Numbered from the stretch's first letter, positions 1 through 11,999 are shown. The stretch: 64,000 nt of DNA from Bactrocera neohumeralis (GCF_024586455.1 NC_065921.1:21020635-21084634); one strand, 5' to 3'. Notes: generated by a model not told the origin, from the sequence alone. Made by a program: numbers and translations.

Positions 1-600
1 GATAATCGAAAAAAACTGCCAACATTACTTTGATCATTGACCTGCTTTGACGTGGTTTTTTCGACTTCAACTCCCCTTAGCAAGAATATTCGGTCGATAG
101 GCCGTTTGTTTCCCGGTCGTAAGAAAAAAAATTCAACACTCATCGCCCAAAATAATACATTTTATAACATCCTGGTAGTCAGAAAGCTTTGTTTCAAAGA
201 CATTAGCGCGACGCTGTTTTTCGAAAAAATTTAGTGATTTTGACCAATCGTGCTTGCACTTTTCAAATGATTTTTCAGTAAGAATTCACTGATCTTTCCG
301 ATGCTCCAATGATACCAATAAGATCTCTGACCGTTAAAAGTTGATCCTCAAGCACCAATTCCTTTATTTTATTGACATGTTGATCATCAGTTGATGTTGA
401 TGACCGTTCTGGATGTGGTTCTCGACCCTCGTTGAATAATTTAAGCAATCAAAAACACTTGATCGATACAAACAATAATCACCGAAGGTCTTTTTCAACA
501 TTCTGAACGTTTCGGCACCAGAAATTTGATTCCACACACAAGATTTAATGGAACTTTTTTTTTGAATAATTTCACTCATCTTAAAATCTGCCGAATGCAC
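1..600 (-). pseudogene. Mariner transposase relic, cut by the window edge
   Basis: Decayed Tc1/mariner-superfamily transposase, a nuclear cut-and-paste DDE/D enzyme. Read on the minus strand, the start is best placed at the ATG at 579 (MSEIIQK), the usual beginning of this mariner lineage. A helix-turn-helix region follows (NQISGAETFRML). After frame breaks come LVLEDQLLTVRDL, SLNFFEKQRRANV and IILGDE; the last holds the first catalytic Asp near position 140. SMIKVMLAVFFDY lies at the left edge, so the second and third catalytic residues are outside the window. Stops and frameshifts make it non-functional. It resembles the relics at 11560-11999 and 59470-60568. Confidence 0.85.
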
Positions 601-2339
601 TTTTTGTATTTCAGAAAGATATTTTGTTCACAGTAATACTCTCCATTGAAGAGATTATTACTTAGCCGCTTTACAACGTCTTCGAAAACATACCACTGGT
701 GTACTTTTGCGCCAGTATTAACACTTCCTCACGCGGCCAAGTGGCAATACAAGAAAGCAGATTCAAACATTTATTTAAGAACAAGCAACAAACAAACAAC
801 AAAATATGTGTCTCTAACAACGGTGTTATTGAAAGCAGTCATCCTTCATGTGCCATTATTTTAGAAAACTTAAGAAAAATATCTTTCAATTTCTAAAAGA
901 CAAATTATTTTGATGAAAAACTTTAGTACCTATCGTACTTTTGAGGGAGGATAACACAATACTGCCACTAATGATGTAAGATCGATTATTTGCTTTCAAG
1001 AAAAGACCCAACACTTAAATCATTTTCTACAAAAATATAAGCAAATTAATTTAGATACGTTTTCTATTTCCGTATATGACATCTACGGTAAAGTAAGAAG
1101 GGGTTTGACTATATTTAGATCAGAGTGGTCAGAAAAGAGGTTACATATTATACTTCTGTTCAGTTTTATACATTTAGACTAAACTGATTGTATTCAAAAT
1201 AATCTTTTATGTAAAAAGAAGCTTGATTTCTTCCGATTTCGCTCAAGAGAACATAATATTAATGACCATATTTGGTCAATCTCTTTGTGACCTATTACAT
1301 TTCAATTGGTTGAGTTCAGTTGCTGTCTCATTTTAAGAATTGTTTGTATGCTTTCGGTTTTTAAGTGGTTTTAAAATTAGATAAGTAGGTAGGGGCTCAA
1401 TTAGCACGTGCTGTACCATTTTGATGGATTAATCGTAGACCTTGTTACTATTGCTATCACGTTTCACATTCTCTTTCAAATCATTTTGTGGTTTCGATGA
1501 GGCTACCGATATACTTTTAGTAGACATCCATTCAAGGTTTGGTGCTTAATGGGTTCCAAATGTCCTGTGTCGGATTTGCGATAGGGCTGTCCATTCACAG
1601 AGAAAATTAAGTTTTATCCATTTATAGACCAGCGCTTACCAAATTTTGTTGAGTTGATAGCTTTACAGAGTGGTACAATGTCCACTTAAAAATTATTTCA
1701 AAACATACAAGTAAATGAGCTTTCTGGTACCTAAATGACTTCATGCGCCCAATAGCAGTTTAGCTTGTTTATAAATGGGCGCGTCAAGCATCTGATGTTG
1801 AATATTTACTAAAGTAGCATTATTAATTTTATTACTTCTTTCACTGTTCCTCATAAATGCGCGTGAGACTTGTGACTCTAAATAAGTCGAAACCGTTCAA
1901 TAGTGCTCGAAGAATATGTCGAAACTGAAAAAAAAACAAAATTTGGTGTGAGCATTGGCATTATTGTTACAAACATCTCAGAAGCTTATTTTGAAACCGA
2001 AAATAAAGATTTATATTGAAGTAAGTGAAAATGTAGTTTTTTGTCAGTCCGCGTCAAATTTGATCAGATGGTATATCAATTTTTTTATTTCTTTATTGAT
2101 ACTAACTTTAAGATAAGCTGCTAATTTAACTTTGTACAATATTCTGTACTCATTTGATTCATAAATTTCTACTTGCACCCAATGAAATGCCATTTCTTGC
2201 AGCTTTAAGTAAAAAGAAATTTCACACACACACAAACCTAGAATAAAGCAAATTTGTAATGAGTTACTCTCATAAAACAACAAAAACGTCCTTCTATTTT
2301 TCACTACCCGGTTTCGTTTCTTTTCGTTTTTTCATTTCT
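601..2339. other. AT-rich non-coding stretch
   Basis: No frame longer than 86 codons and no recognisable protein motif on either strand. The short frames at 646-896 and 2044-2304 have no domain-like content. Nothing else identified. Confidence 0.5.
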
Positions 2340-2354
2340 TTCTCTTAAGCTCGC

Positions 2355-2402
2355 AATTATGTACATGTGCATGTGTGCATGCATGTATGTGTGTGTGTTT
2401 GT
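2355..2402. repeat. GT/ATGT microsatellite
   Basis: Interleaved GTGC, ATGT and GT units followed by a run of GT. A simple-sequence tract of the kind common in fly intergenic DNA. Confidence 0.8.
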
Positions 2403-3834
2403 TTTGCGTCCACAAAAATTGTGAAGTAATGAAATAACTGATTGTTTGCGAATTATAACAAGTCAAAACAAATTTAGCGGAAAATTGACTTTCGGTACCA
2501 CTTACCAGCAACCATTTGTATGTGAACATACCACAAATACAAACACACACACGTACCTACATTCACTGTAAGCGTAGCTGGCATGTGACTGGTCAAATTT
2601 GTTGTGAAGGAGGTCATTGGAGAGCCATAGTTACAGGATATTGCTGTTATAGTCAAGGAGGTAGCAAAATATTTCCAAATTTTTTCTTGTTTGTTGTTTT
2701 TCGCTTTTCAACTTCTTTTTGTGGCATTAAAGTAAGACGGACATTGAAATGAACAGTTTTTTTGCATTTTTCGCATATTCCTTCAGATTCACATACATAT
2801 ATAGTACATATCGAAACTTTAAATAGCTGGGTGTGCTTGAAAGCTTTGTTATGCGTGAGCACTTCACATATGAACCCAGTAAACAGTTTTTGAGGAGGTA
2901 CTTAATCAACTTCATGCTGAAGAACAGAGCTTTCCTTTCGTATTCATTGAATGGTAACATACTATATCCCTTGATAAAGAAAATAAAAGTACTTAGAGTA
3001 TTCACTGAGAAATAAACTTATAGATTAATGCCAGATCTCTGACTAACCCAGGTAAGAAATAAAACCTCTCCGAGTTTTACTGGATTTTTCTTGCCTTACA
3101 GACCGTCTGAGGCACAAATTTTGAACGTTTTTCGTCTTTAAGCCCCGAGTAAGATATACCAACTGAACTTGAAAGATTTTTTTTTGGATTCATCAAAGAA
3201 TTTAACTTTTCGTCAACCATTTGAGAGCCAAGTTATTTATATTTTAATTAATTCTAAACTTTCCCTCAGACTTTTAAAAGTCAAACTTTATTTTTTGCTG
3301 GTCGGCAGCCATTAGTTCCAGCTACTTTAAGGCGTATTAATATAGTTCTGTAATTTTTACTTCCATCGAACAAATTCGCGCCCCATATCTTCTGTAGTTT
3401 TAAACAGATTACTCAAACGTAGAATTTTCAAAAAACGATCCTCGTGATCTTCTTCATTCTTATTCACTACAAACGCATTATTTGACTTCTAGGAACACTG
3501 TGTAGGTATTTTAAGTATGAAATACAAATTTTACGCGAACTTTTCACAAAGATACAAGACTATCTAAGTCTGAAGTTTTACTTAAGGATATTTTCTTCAA
3601 TCATTTAAACCTTTATTATAATACTGTAATTGACCTCTCTTTCTCTTTTTCTAAAGTATACGACCAAGGTCATGAAGAAAGTAAAAGGCCCCCTTCATTT
3701 ATTTTTTGACGTTATTTATATTGCTAAAATGCTTACTCAACTGACTATTACGAACTTACGGATCATCAGGTTTAAGATAAGACTATATTATCTTCTCCTA
3801 TATTTCAAAATTGGAGAGCGCCCTTAAGCAATAG
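2403..3834. other. AT-rich non-coding stretch
   Basis: Only short unrelated frames (up to 92 codons) with no motif. No terminal repeats, promoter-like clusters or RNA-gene boxes seen. Confidence 0.5.
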
Positions 3835-4540
3835 CTATAAATTACTATTTGCAGATGGCTTTTGCCCTCCTAATTTGAAGTAAAGGTTCTCCCATTCACC
3901 AAATTTTGAGATAGCGGAACAAGCGCCAAGTATAAAAAATATGGTGGGTGTGTAGCACACCCATAGAAGCTGCAAAAGCTTTTGACCGGTCATCAAAATT
4001 GAAAGAGGTCTCGCATTACCCTGGTGGGAAACTGCAAATTTTCTATTGATCAATTCTGAACTCTTCTGTTTGAATGCATCACCCAATTCGTCGAGTCGAT
4101 CGTAATACACTTCACAAGTAACCCTGGTATTGGCGGGCAAAAGCTCAAAATAAACGAGTCCTCTAAAATCTCTCCAAACCGACAACATAACCTTTTTTTG
4201 GGGACTATCGGCCTTCGCATTAGATTGAGCTGGTTTATTCTTTTTAGACCATGCTCTCTTGCGCTGTATAGTACATTCTTGTAAATGAACATCATTTTCG
4301 TCGCTAGTAACAGTGCACCAAAAATGGATCACTTCTCTGACGTTTGACAAGCAAGCCACAGTCATTAATGTGACTAAGCTAATTACGCTCTGTAAAAACA
4401 TTGGCATCCCATGCGTCAAGCTTCAAAATCAATCCCAGAAGTTTCATGTCATTCTGAACGGTCGCTTTAGACAAATCAAGAGTTCATCTAGGACATCAAA
4501 TATGTCCGAAATGCTGTCTTCGATCTTCCATCTTCATTAG
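3835..4540 (-). pseudogene. Mariner transposase relic (catalytic part)
   Basis: A 194-codon minus-strand frame preserves the middle and C-terminal parts of a mariner transposase. WSKKNKPAQSNAKAD and KKVMLSVWRDFRGLVYFELL surround the start of the catalytic fold. The segment FAVSHQGNARPL stands where the family has a His-Asp-Asn-Ala motif, so the second catalytic Asp is now Gly. The end (FGEWENLYFKLGGQKP) is degenerate. N-terminal sequence upstream to about 4540 is scrambled by frameshifts. This is a different lineage from the relic at the window start. Inactive. Confidence 0.8.
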
Positions 4541-4936
4541 GGCATGTTAGCAACATAAACTATTCCAAAAAATTTTGGGAATTTTTTTCAAACAAGCGAT
4601 TAAGTTTCAGGTTGACTGCGAAATAATTCAATAAGATCAGCTGCAGTCATCAAACGAAATTACTTAGATAGTGACCCAATAAAACACAGGCTGCATTTAT
4701 GTCTTAAGACAGCTAACTATTCTTTTCGATAATGCTCTTAAATCTACAGTTATCCTTAGTATATAGCCTAAAAATAAAAATTACTTTTCAATACCTGTTA
4801 TTTGCATTCTTCTACTACCTAGTATATCGCTTGCTAGGATATTTGATGTCGATCCTTCGCTTCCTTCTCACCTTTGCTTAGCGACAGGTTGTCCTAATCT
4901 GTTGGACTAGAAAATTGAAATTTTTATTAATTGAAA
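4541..4936. other. Non-coding, nothing recognised
   Basis: AT-rich sequence with no frame, terminal repeat or motif that I could assign. Confidence 0.4.
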
Positions 4937-5193
4937 TTGAAAAAAGGAGAAAAAGAAGATTGTTTATAAACGTTCGCACATTGCTTGCCGTTTTACCTTT
5001 TCGGAAAAATCTTGTACTTAAAATAATCAGCAATATGGATGAAAACAAAGTTTCCTAACCATACTTGATGCCATTTTAGATAAATGATGCATGGCAACAA
5101 CTATCGTGCCATTCTGGGCGTGCAGAAGAAAATTTAGATGGTTCCTTGATCAAATGATATTGAAATCGAAAATGACATTCCTCTATCGGTTTT

Positions 5194-5329
5194 GGCAACA
5201 TCACCGTTACTTTATGTTCTGCCGGTCGTTATTGAAAGATATATGCAACACACCTTGCCACCGCACTCAAATACGAATGCAACAACACACAATATACACT
5301 TGTGAACATTTCGGATATTTTTGTATATT
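5194..5329 (+). repeat. Local direct repeat, copy 1
   Basis: Shares long near-identical blocks with 5479-5579: CCGTTACTTT, CTGCCGGTCGTTATTGAAAG, ATGCAACAACACACAATATA and ATTTCGGATATTTTTGTA. Copy 1 has about 35 extra bases in the middle. A shared upstream block (TTGTTTATAAACGTT) lies at 4960-4974 for copy 1 and 5450-5464 for copy 2, so the unit of copy 1 carries an extra stretch of about 200 bp. Confidence 0.85.
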
Positions 5330-5478
5330 AAGCAAAAATAATCGCCAAAAGAGAATTAAATTTTTTGTTAAAAAATTAATTTGCAAAAGTTGGATTAAAC
5401 ATCTACAAACCGTGGTCGATTGCAGTCGAAAAATTGAAATGAAATTGAATTGTTTATAAACGTTGACTTCAGCTTGTG

Positions 5479-5579
5479 CCAACATACCGTTACTTTGCTG
5501 CCGGTCGTTATTGAAAGATATATGCAATACGCATGCAACAACACACAATATACACTAACATTTCGGATATTTTTGTACA
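5479..5579 (+). repeat. Local direct repeat, copy 2
   Basis: Second copy of the repeat at 5194-5329, in the same orientation and about 285 bp downstream. It is preceded directly by the shared TTGTTTATAAACGTT block. This indicates an old tandem segmental duplication followed by indels. Confidence 0.85.
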
Positions 5580-5636
5580 TAAAATATTTAAGATATTAAT
5601 AGTTGCAGTGATAAAAAGCAGAAAAAATTACTATAT

Positions 5637-6114
5637 TTAAGTAAACGGAAAAAAAAAAATAAAAGTCGGTGGATTACATTTACACACAGGTGAATTGTAA
5701 CCACCATTGCAAGTAGGGGCTCCAAACCGCCTTCGAAGGCTAGGAAAGCCTAGCACAGTTGTGACATTCTGGCAACAACAAATGGCAAATTTAACTTTCA
5801 AATTTGCGGTAGCTGTAATCAAGTGGCAGCCACAACTAATTCGTGGACTTGTTTGATTTCTCTTCCCGCTCTGGTGCACCCTTTTTTGTATGATCAACTA
5901 TGTCAGGCTTTGGTTGAAATATTCAGTCCTACTGCTAACTTTCATATATTTATTTAAATATTTTTATGACTAATACATGAAGGTTGATTCTTAATGGTGT
6001 GGATAAGTAAAAAATGCCAAGAAAGGTATTTCAAATTACAATATACTTTAAAGAGGAATTTTTATTTCCACAATATTTTTAGGTCAACTTCCTTACAGGT
6101 ACATTTTTGATATG
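5637..6114. other. Unclassified stretch
   Basis: A GC-richer block at 5660-5880 (minus-strand frame of 86 codons) stands out from its AT-rich surroundings but shows no domain I recognise. The rest is AT-rich. It could be an unrecognised transposon fragment. Confidence 0.3.
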
Positions 6115-6350
6115 GTCTATCTCTGTCTCTATTTCTGACTCTGGTTTTATCTCAGTCTCTCCCTAACTCTGCCTCTTTAGCTTCCCTGTTTTTATCTACA
6201 TATGTTTCATTTTTTATCTTCATCTATCTTATTGTCTCAGTCTTCATCTCTATCTTTCTCACTCTTCATCTCTGTCTTTCTCACTCGATCTCTGTTTATT
6301 TCTCTCTCGTTACCCTCTCTGCATCTTCTTCAATCTTTCCCTCTCAGTTT
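6115..6350. repeat. Degenerate pyrimidine-rich (TCTG/TCTC)n tract
   Basis: About 235 bases of almost pure pyrimidine built from TCTCTG, TCTTCATC and TTTCTC units. Purines are rare on this strand. It is an old, expanded simple-sequence tract and could adopt triplex-like structures. Confidence 0.8.
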
Positions 6351-6639
6351 TTCTACTATTTCGTTAATTTAGAAAATTTTCTATATTTCTTCTATTTATA
6401 CTTATATATGTATATAGTATAAATAAAATCGCTAACAGATAAGCAAAAATTTTTACTATGACCATTTTGGTACCCAACTTTTGTTACCCTAGCATTCCTT
6501 TGCTACTAAATTCTCTCCAAAAGTGGCAGTTCTCATTCCTTAACGCCCTTTGTTCAATTAATGAGCCTCTTGACAGTTTAGTTATGTTTTTGCTTGTTTG
6601 TTTTCCTCTCTTTCTCGACTCTTCATCTTTCGGCCGCAA

Positions 6640-6850
6640 TACCCTTTTCGCCGCTCTCCAACTGGCTTTTCTCCTCGGTTATGTTGTTGCTTTGCTTTTG
6701 CTTTTGTTGCATGTTGCATTTGTCAGTTGGTTAGTTTTGTTATTGTTCTTGTCCGCGTCCGCGTTCCAATTTTCGTTGCCGCTTTTATTGTTGTCCTTGT
6801 TACTTTGGATGCTGTTAGTTTTGTTCTTGTTCTTGTTATTCTTGTGATTT
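6640..6850. repeat. Low-complexity TTG/CAA-type trinucleotide DNA
   Basis: Repeated GTT, TTG and CTT triplets give leucine-rich frames on one strand and an Asn/Lys-rich frame on the other (6679-6864). The frames on both strands are by-products of the triplet composition, so I do not call a gene. Confidence 0.6.
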
Positions 6851-7599
6851 ATAGCTTGTGCCACACAAAAGTGTTGAGCAATTTTTCTCCCCCAGCTTGC
6901 GCTGCATTTCGCCTACATTCATTTTTGCTGTTCGCTTTTCTTTATTGCTTTCACCGATTTGGTTTAACGCTCACTTGCTCACATTATTTTGTTTGAGCTT
7001 TTTCATTTTTATTTCGATTTTTGTGTTATTAATTTAAAGCATTGATCAGGATTAGTTTTCTTAAGAAAAATCTGTTAAAGTCGTTGGCTTAAAGATCACA
7101 TAAAAATATTAAAATATATTTTGAAAGTCGAGGAACGTAAATAACAAAAGAAAAAACGATTTTAGTAATTGGTAAAGAACAATTTTTAAAATAAAATTGT
7201 AGTTTCTTGGGACCACCATCGATTTAAGGTATGACATTACCGAAATGAAAACAAATCCACTTTGTTTGCTGGTAAGCTGGGTCTATAGACCTGCTTAAAA
7301 TCTATGGTGTAGAGCAGTTATTTAATTTGGTTAAATTAGCAGTTACTATCGATCTTAACTACCCTTAATAAAAACTAACTTTTGGAAAGCTAATAGTGCT
7401 CTTAGTTTTGATAAACGTTGGTATGTTTTGATAAGAGAATACTCCAAGGTATTTTAACTAGTCGTTTTATTATTACTTGACGGGCGGGTTGTGACATATT
7501 GCCTTGCGTTACCTCAGCTCAGGGATCTCACTTAAACAGCTTAGAGAACTGGTCCATTGTGGTACCTAAAATTCCTATGTAATTGATCATACCTGACCT
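6851..7599. other. Non-coding, nothing recognised
   Basis: AT-rich sequence. A short GC-richer block near 7200-7330 has no frame worth naming. Confidence 0.4.
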
Positions 7600-7775
7600 A
7601 AGGAACCAGCAAGGCGTATTCAGCCTATTGGAATTTTTTCAGACAGCTACTGTTAGTTTCGGCTATCTCTCCTGGACCGCCGAAGGTAAGTCTACCGAGA
7701 TGTTTCGACATTGGTCTTGCAAATGCTGGACCATAGAGGAGAAAGTGATCAATGATTGGATACGTTTATAAAGAA
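7600..7775 (-). pseudogene. C-terminal fragment of a non-LTR retrotransposon ORF2
   Basis: On the minus strand the frame reads IIDHFLLYGPAFARP, then KHLGRLTFGGPGEIAET, SSCLKKFQ and a stop. This has the layout of the post-RNase H tail of Jockey/R1-type ORF2 proteins: a His-containing zinc motif, CPAFAR, then a Leu/Gly region ending near a conserved Leu-Lys-Phe. The cysteine before PAFAR is Gly here. It is a short fragment with no reverse transcriptase domain attached. Assignment rests on motif memory only. Confidence 0.5.
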
Positions 7776-8254
7776 AATAATGTTTCCATCTCACCCTCCG
7801 CTATACAACTTTGAGAATTTATGTAAGTCCGACATAATTTTTAGCCTTACGCATGAATGCGATGGTGGCAAGATGAGCTTTGCTAAGGAAAAGTAGTTCA
7901 GTTGATCTCCTGTGTTCTACCCTAGGTCAAAATATCTTGCAGTCACACAGAAGCGGGTCGTCGACAAACGACTGCTAAGCGCTCGTCATCTTCATTGATC
8001 ATAAACTAGATAGCAAGTGGACAACGGAACACCAACTCGTTTCCATTCCCATGTAACTGCTTTTTTTTTTTAGATGGACGTCTTAATATTTGATGCTAAA
8101 GACCGATCATCACAAAATTTGTTCTGCGTATTCCATGGAGGATGGAGTCATGTTTAGAAGTTCACTCAAGTGAGGAAGATTTTCTGAGAACCATTCACTT
8201 GGGAATGGCAAAAAGCGATTATTTTATATATGGCTCAATCAGTTCACGACTTTG
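7776..8254. other. Non-coding, nothing recognised
   Basis: Mixed composition. It may contain upstream remains of the retrotransposon tail at 7600-7775 but no readable frame survives. Confidence 0.35.
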
Positions 8255-8474
8255 GTCTTAGACCAAAAACACCCATTTGAAGGCGAGCCCCAGGGTTGTG
8301 CGCTGGGTTTGGAATCCGCCACGTACAAAACAACCTCAATGAAAGAAACATTTCTCCAGCCTGCTGAATTGCAGTGAAAATATAACACCAGGAGATGGTG
8401 AAACCGATTCCCCCATCGATGACGATGGAGCGGACGTTCCATTGCCCGACCATGAAGAAGTTTGAATAGCAATT
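8255..8474 (+). repeat. Endonuclease-RT retrotransposon 5' fragment (tentative)
   Basis: Shares an ordered series of blocks with 28560-28650 (GGTT..TGC, TTGGGACCCGCCAYGTAAA-like, CAATGAAAG). The 28.5 kb copy sits in front of an endonuclease-RT relic, which is why I interpret this as the 5' part of that element class. It joins directly to a DUF4817-type transposase fragment at 8475, so it is a chimera of two elements. Confidence 0.4.
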
Positions 8475-8860
8475 TTGTTCAGGAACAAAGCTCAGTTTTG
8501 GTTGGTTATCCACGTTAATAAACAAAATAATCGCATTTGGATTGACGATCATCCAATAACTATTATTGAGACCCCATTATATCATCAAAAAGTTGGTGTT
8601 CGGTGTGCTCTATGGTCGGAGGAAATCGTTTTTCCATATTTCTTTCATATTAATAATATGATTAACGATTCTCTAGTGCCTTTTTTGATGACGTTGATGT
8701 GGACGATCTTTTTAAAAAATGGCATTACATGCCATTCAGCCAACGCAGCAATCAATTTATTGAAGGAATCTTTTGATGAACGCATCGTGATCTCTAGGAT
8801 CGTGCTTTCTAACACCGCTGAACTGTATTTTGTGTGTATTTGAAGTTGAGTTCTGGGATA
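8475..8860 (+). pseudogene. DUF4817/DDE_3-type transposase fragment
   Basis: Part of the catalytic region of an insect Tc1/mariner-like transposase of the DUF4817 plus DDE_3 type. Recognisable blocks in order are AQFWLVIHVNKQNNRIW, a proline-containing stretch (ETPLYHQKVGVRCALWS), IVFPYFF, then DDVDVDDL-like and CHSANAAINLLKESFDERI. The usual Ser-Asp-Glu-Ala-His-Phe signature with the first catalytic Asp has become Arg-Asn-Lys-Ala-Gln-Phe, so this copy is dead. The N-terminal DNA-binding region and the C-terminus are missing. Better copies of related type are at 17072-17815 and 33330-34340. Confidence 0.8.
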
Positions 8861-9496
8861 AGATTTTGAAATAAATTCCGTGCATATGTCTGACATACGT
8901 CTTAGTACTCCTTTTCAAACAAATTTAAGAAATAACTCCTCTAGAAACGCAGTTTTGTTACCATAGTTATAGAAAGATGATAGCAAGAGTGGCAAAATTA
9001 AATAAATGAGATCATCAACGATGAGTTAGTGTCAGACGAGTACCCATTGGTGGAAAACGTGTTTTATATAAGTAGATAGATGAATCCTATAGCTAACTTA
9101 TAAATAGGTAGATGTATCCTATAACTACCCGAAATTAGCTGTTCTGGCTGGTCTGCGGTTCTTCTTCCGCATTTCATTTACCTCAGGGGGCTACGCTGGT
9201 TCTACAAAGTTTATAAAATCAACTCACACAACAGAAGTTGGACCAGTCTTTAGCATAGTTATATTCTCTCACCTACACTTCAAAATTGAAAATTTGTCTC
9301 TTTTCTAGAAAAAAAAATCAATCGCAATTTAAATATGTAATCTATTTTTATCTAAGTCCATTACAGCAATTATTCAAAATTTAAAGAACTGCACGTATTG
9401 CTTGAAAACCCCGTTATGCTGTATATGCGGGTGTCTGTTTGCCTGTGTGCCATTTTCCTGGTGTTAATGATGTTGCCAACAGCAAAATTAGTAAAA
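8861..9496. other. Non-coding, small tandem duplication
   Basis: Near 9070-9130 a short unit (TAGATGaATCCTATA type) occurs twice, about 38 bp apart. Otherwise nothing recognised. Confidence 0.4.
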
Positions 9497-9620
9497 AAAA
9501 AAAACAACAGCAACAGTAACAACACCTACACAACTGCAAAGCACTGTACAAGCAATTATTTCAACATTTCTGGTGTTGATGTTGATGCTGATGCTGTCGT
9601 TGCCACATTTGATGTTTAAT
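9497..9620. repeat. CAA/CAG and GAT/GCT trinucleotide runs
   Basis: AACAACAGCAACAGTAACAAC near 9500 and GTTGATGTTGATGCTGATGC near 9573. These explain the short Asn-rich and His/Gln-rich frames on both strands. Confidence 0.7.
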
Positions 9621-9712
9621 TTTCCTCTGGCGTCTTGCTGCTTCTTCTTCGCATTTGATATTTATTACTGACAGCATTATTGTGCTACCGCTGCAGCACA
9701 TGATGCTGTTAC

Positions 9713-9747
9713 TATGTATATATATGTATATATGTATGTACATATGT
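9713..9747. repeat. TATATG microsatellite
   Basis: Interrupted TATATG/TATG units. Confidence 0.7.
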
Positions 9748-11559
9748 AAATACCAATTCGCAGCTGAACGCAGCTTAGGAAGGATGAAGTGACAGGCAGC
9801 TATTTGTACACCGTGGCGGTTACGTATACGCCATGTAGGCGGATGAGGCGCAGCGCATATACATATGAGATTATCTGTATATATGTAGGTGTCTAGGTGC
9901 TATTAATTTTGATTTTTACTTACACCTCGGCACATATGTATTTATGCATGTTTTCGTATAAGTTAAGCAATGTGAAAGGTATCTATATATGTGTAAGGAT
10001 GGAGAACATTTGCACCTCCACAAACACTTGAATTAATATATGAACCAATAGTGAGTCGTCTAAATCGTGCTTCTTTACACATACTATGTTTACATATAAC
10101 TGAAATGTCTGCAAGTTTTACTTTTCGTAGTCTTCGCAACGACTGTCTGAGTAGGCCGCCCAGCAGTTTGCTATTCAAGCAATTCTCACTCCCTTTCACT
10201 GCTCTGCCTTAGTCTAATGATAATCAAGCCATTGCGAAACCTATAAAAATGATTATTCCTACGAATTATACTAGGTGGCAACAGTAAAATATATTTCCAT
10301 CGCTTGTCTTAAGTATTTTTTATCTCTTTTGCTCATCTGCTTCCATTTCATCTCGTCTTATCTTCATCTTCAACTGATTTAACTAAATCAGTTTATGACA
10401 GCTGTGTCCTTTCTAATTAAATGAGTTTTAATATTAAGAGCAAATTATGAATGCAACTTGTAGTTGGCGCTATGCTCCAGCAGCCGCCACTTTAAGTGCT
10501 ACTGACACGCTTTTCACGGTAATTTATCACTGACGCAAGTCCGCACTCAAAGCGACACACTGCGAGGTATTGAAAATGATTTTACTTCAGCTATTGCAAT
10601 TATAATTTTGAAATAATATAGTGCCGGGGTAGTCAAATTTAATTTATAGAGCGAAATAGTTCATTATGCTTTTACGGAATTAAAAATGATTTAGAGTGTT
10701 TATGGGGTTTTGGGGCGATACTGGTATCATTTGGTAAATTTTGAATAACGAATGCTCTCTAATCTTTTTGTACTTTTATGGGCCCTCAGGCTCAGAAATC
10801 TAGATCGAACTGAAATTTTGAAAATTTAAGTAAGTTAATGTGAATAAAAATTGTTTGTACTCTCAATATAGTGGTTCAGTTTGTTTGATTTTACCACTCA
10901 TATTGATGTTCGTTCAGTCAATAAAACGTGTCAAACCTTAAGATTTAGGCTTCAGATCATTGTATAACGCGAAATATCATGAAAAAATTGAAGTCACCTG
11001 CAGTAGTTACATTAAGATTTCAAGTCTACGGGCAGGAGATCGTTGATGGTCTCCACCGATAAATGTGGTAACACTAACGGTTCTAATTAGCATTGTTTCC
11101 TGGGGATTCCCCAACGACACTTGTAGCGTATCATTGTTTTTGTTTCTCTTGCCTGTTCCTTGTTTCCGTGTTCCGTGTTCTGAATATGGACAAGTTAATC
11201 GTTTTGGGTTGTGTTATTGCAAAATACTATACGCTGCCTATTGTCGAACCTGCTGGTTATTTGCTTCACAAAGGAATAATGTTTGGTTTACGAGAATTCG
11301 AGATTAGAATCATTTATCAGAAAGAAGTAAACAACACAGTTGTTCCAGATTTTCAAGAAAAGAGGCAAAGAAATTTTGATAAATAACTGCTGATCACCGA
11401 ACTGGAACAGGTCTCTCTGATAGAACTCATGTATAATTCAGTTAGTGTTATTATACGACAAGAATATTGTGAATTGTCTAAAAATGAGTCTCATTCATTA
11501 TTTCCACAAAAATCATCTTTTTTTGCTGAAGATAAGCTGTACAAAGTTGGCAGGGTTGG
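9748..11559. other. Non-coding, nothing firmly recognised
   Basis: The 97-codon frame at 11093-11386 starts in a Phe/Leu-rich stretch and shows no domain. It may be upstream mariner sequence that is no longer readable. The rest is AT-rich. Confidence 0.4.
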
Positions 11560-11999
11560 CTACAAAGAAGACGAAAAAACCACACCCAAGCAGGTAAAAA
11601 ATCAAGATTATATAACAGTTTTCTTCGGCTATCATTGTGATGCACTCCAAAATCCTTTCAACAAGCAAAACTGTCAAGAAAGAATACTATTTGATTGTTA
11701 TGGGTCGTTTGTGCGAAGCTATTCGTAAAAAGCTGCCGGAGTTATGGGCCGACAACACTTGGTTTTCGCACCACGATAAGGCACCCACGCATATTGGATT
11801 GATTCTTTGTTTTTCGCCAATTTTTCAAGTAATATCGTGCTCGTGTGAGTTCTGGCTATACAGCAAACTCAAACGATCGTTCCGCGGAAAAAGTTTTGTG
11901 TGCGCTTTGAAGACTATTCCGGAAATTGACTTTAGCAACTATTTCGGGGATTGGAAAAAATGTTGGCACATTGTGGTAAAAGGGCATTACAAATTATAA
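11560..11999 (+). pseudogene. Mariner transposase relic (C-terminal half)
   Basis: Catalytic half of a mariner transposase in two overlapping frames. DYITVFFGYHCDA precedes a frameshift. The second frame then gives KKEYYLIVMGRLCEAIRKK, LPELWADNTWFSHHDKAPTH, CEFWLYSKLKRSFRGKSF and IPEIDFSNYFGDWKKCWH. HHDKAPTH contains the second catalytic Asp; the third position is Glu in SCEFWLYS, where mariners have Asp. The run of the 363-base frame is close to the full C-terminus, including the terminal Trp-Lys-Lys block. N-terminal half not recognisable upstream. Confidence 0.85.

Noticed and set aside
6458..6996. Leucine- and phenylalanine-rich frames of 129 and 132 codons and an Asn/Lys-rich minus-strand frame
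   Set aside because: All arise from TTG/CTT/GTT triplet-rich DNA. No start context, splice sites or domain.
11093..11386. 97-codon frame upstream of a mariner relic
   Set aside because: No mariner block or other domain could be recognised, so I left it unassigned.
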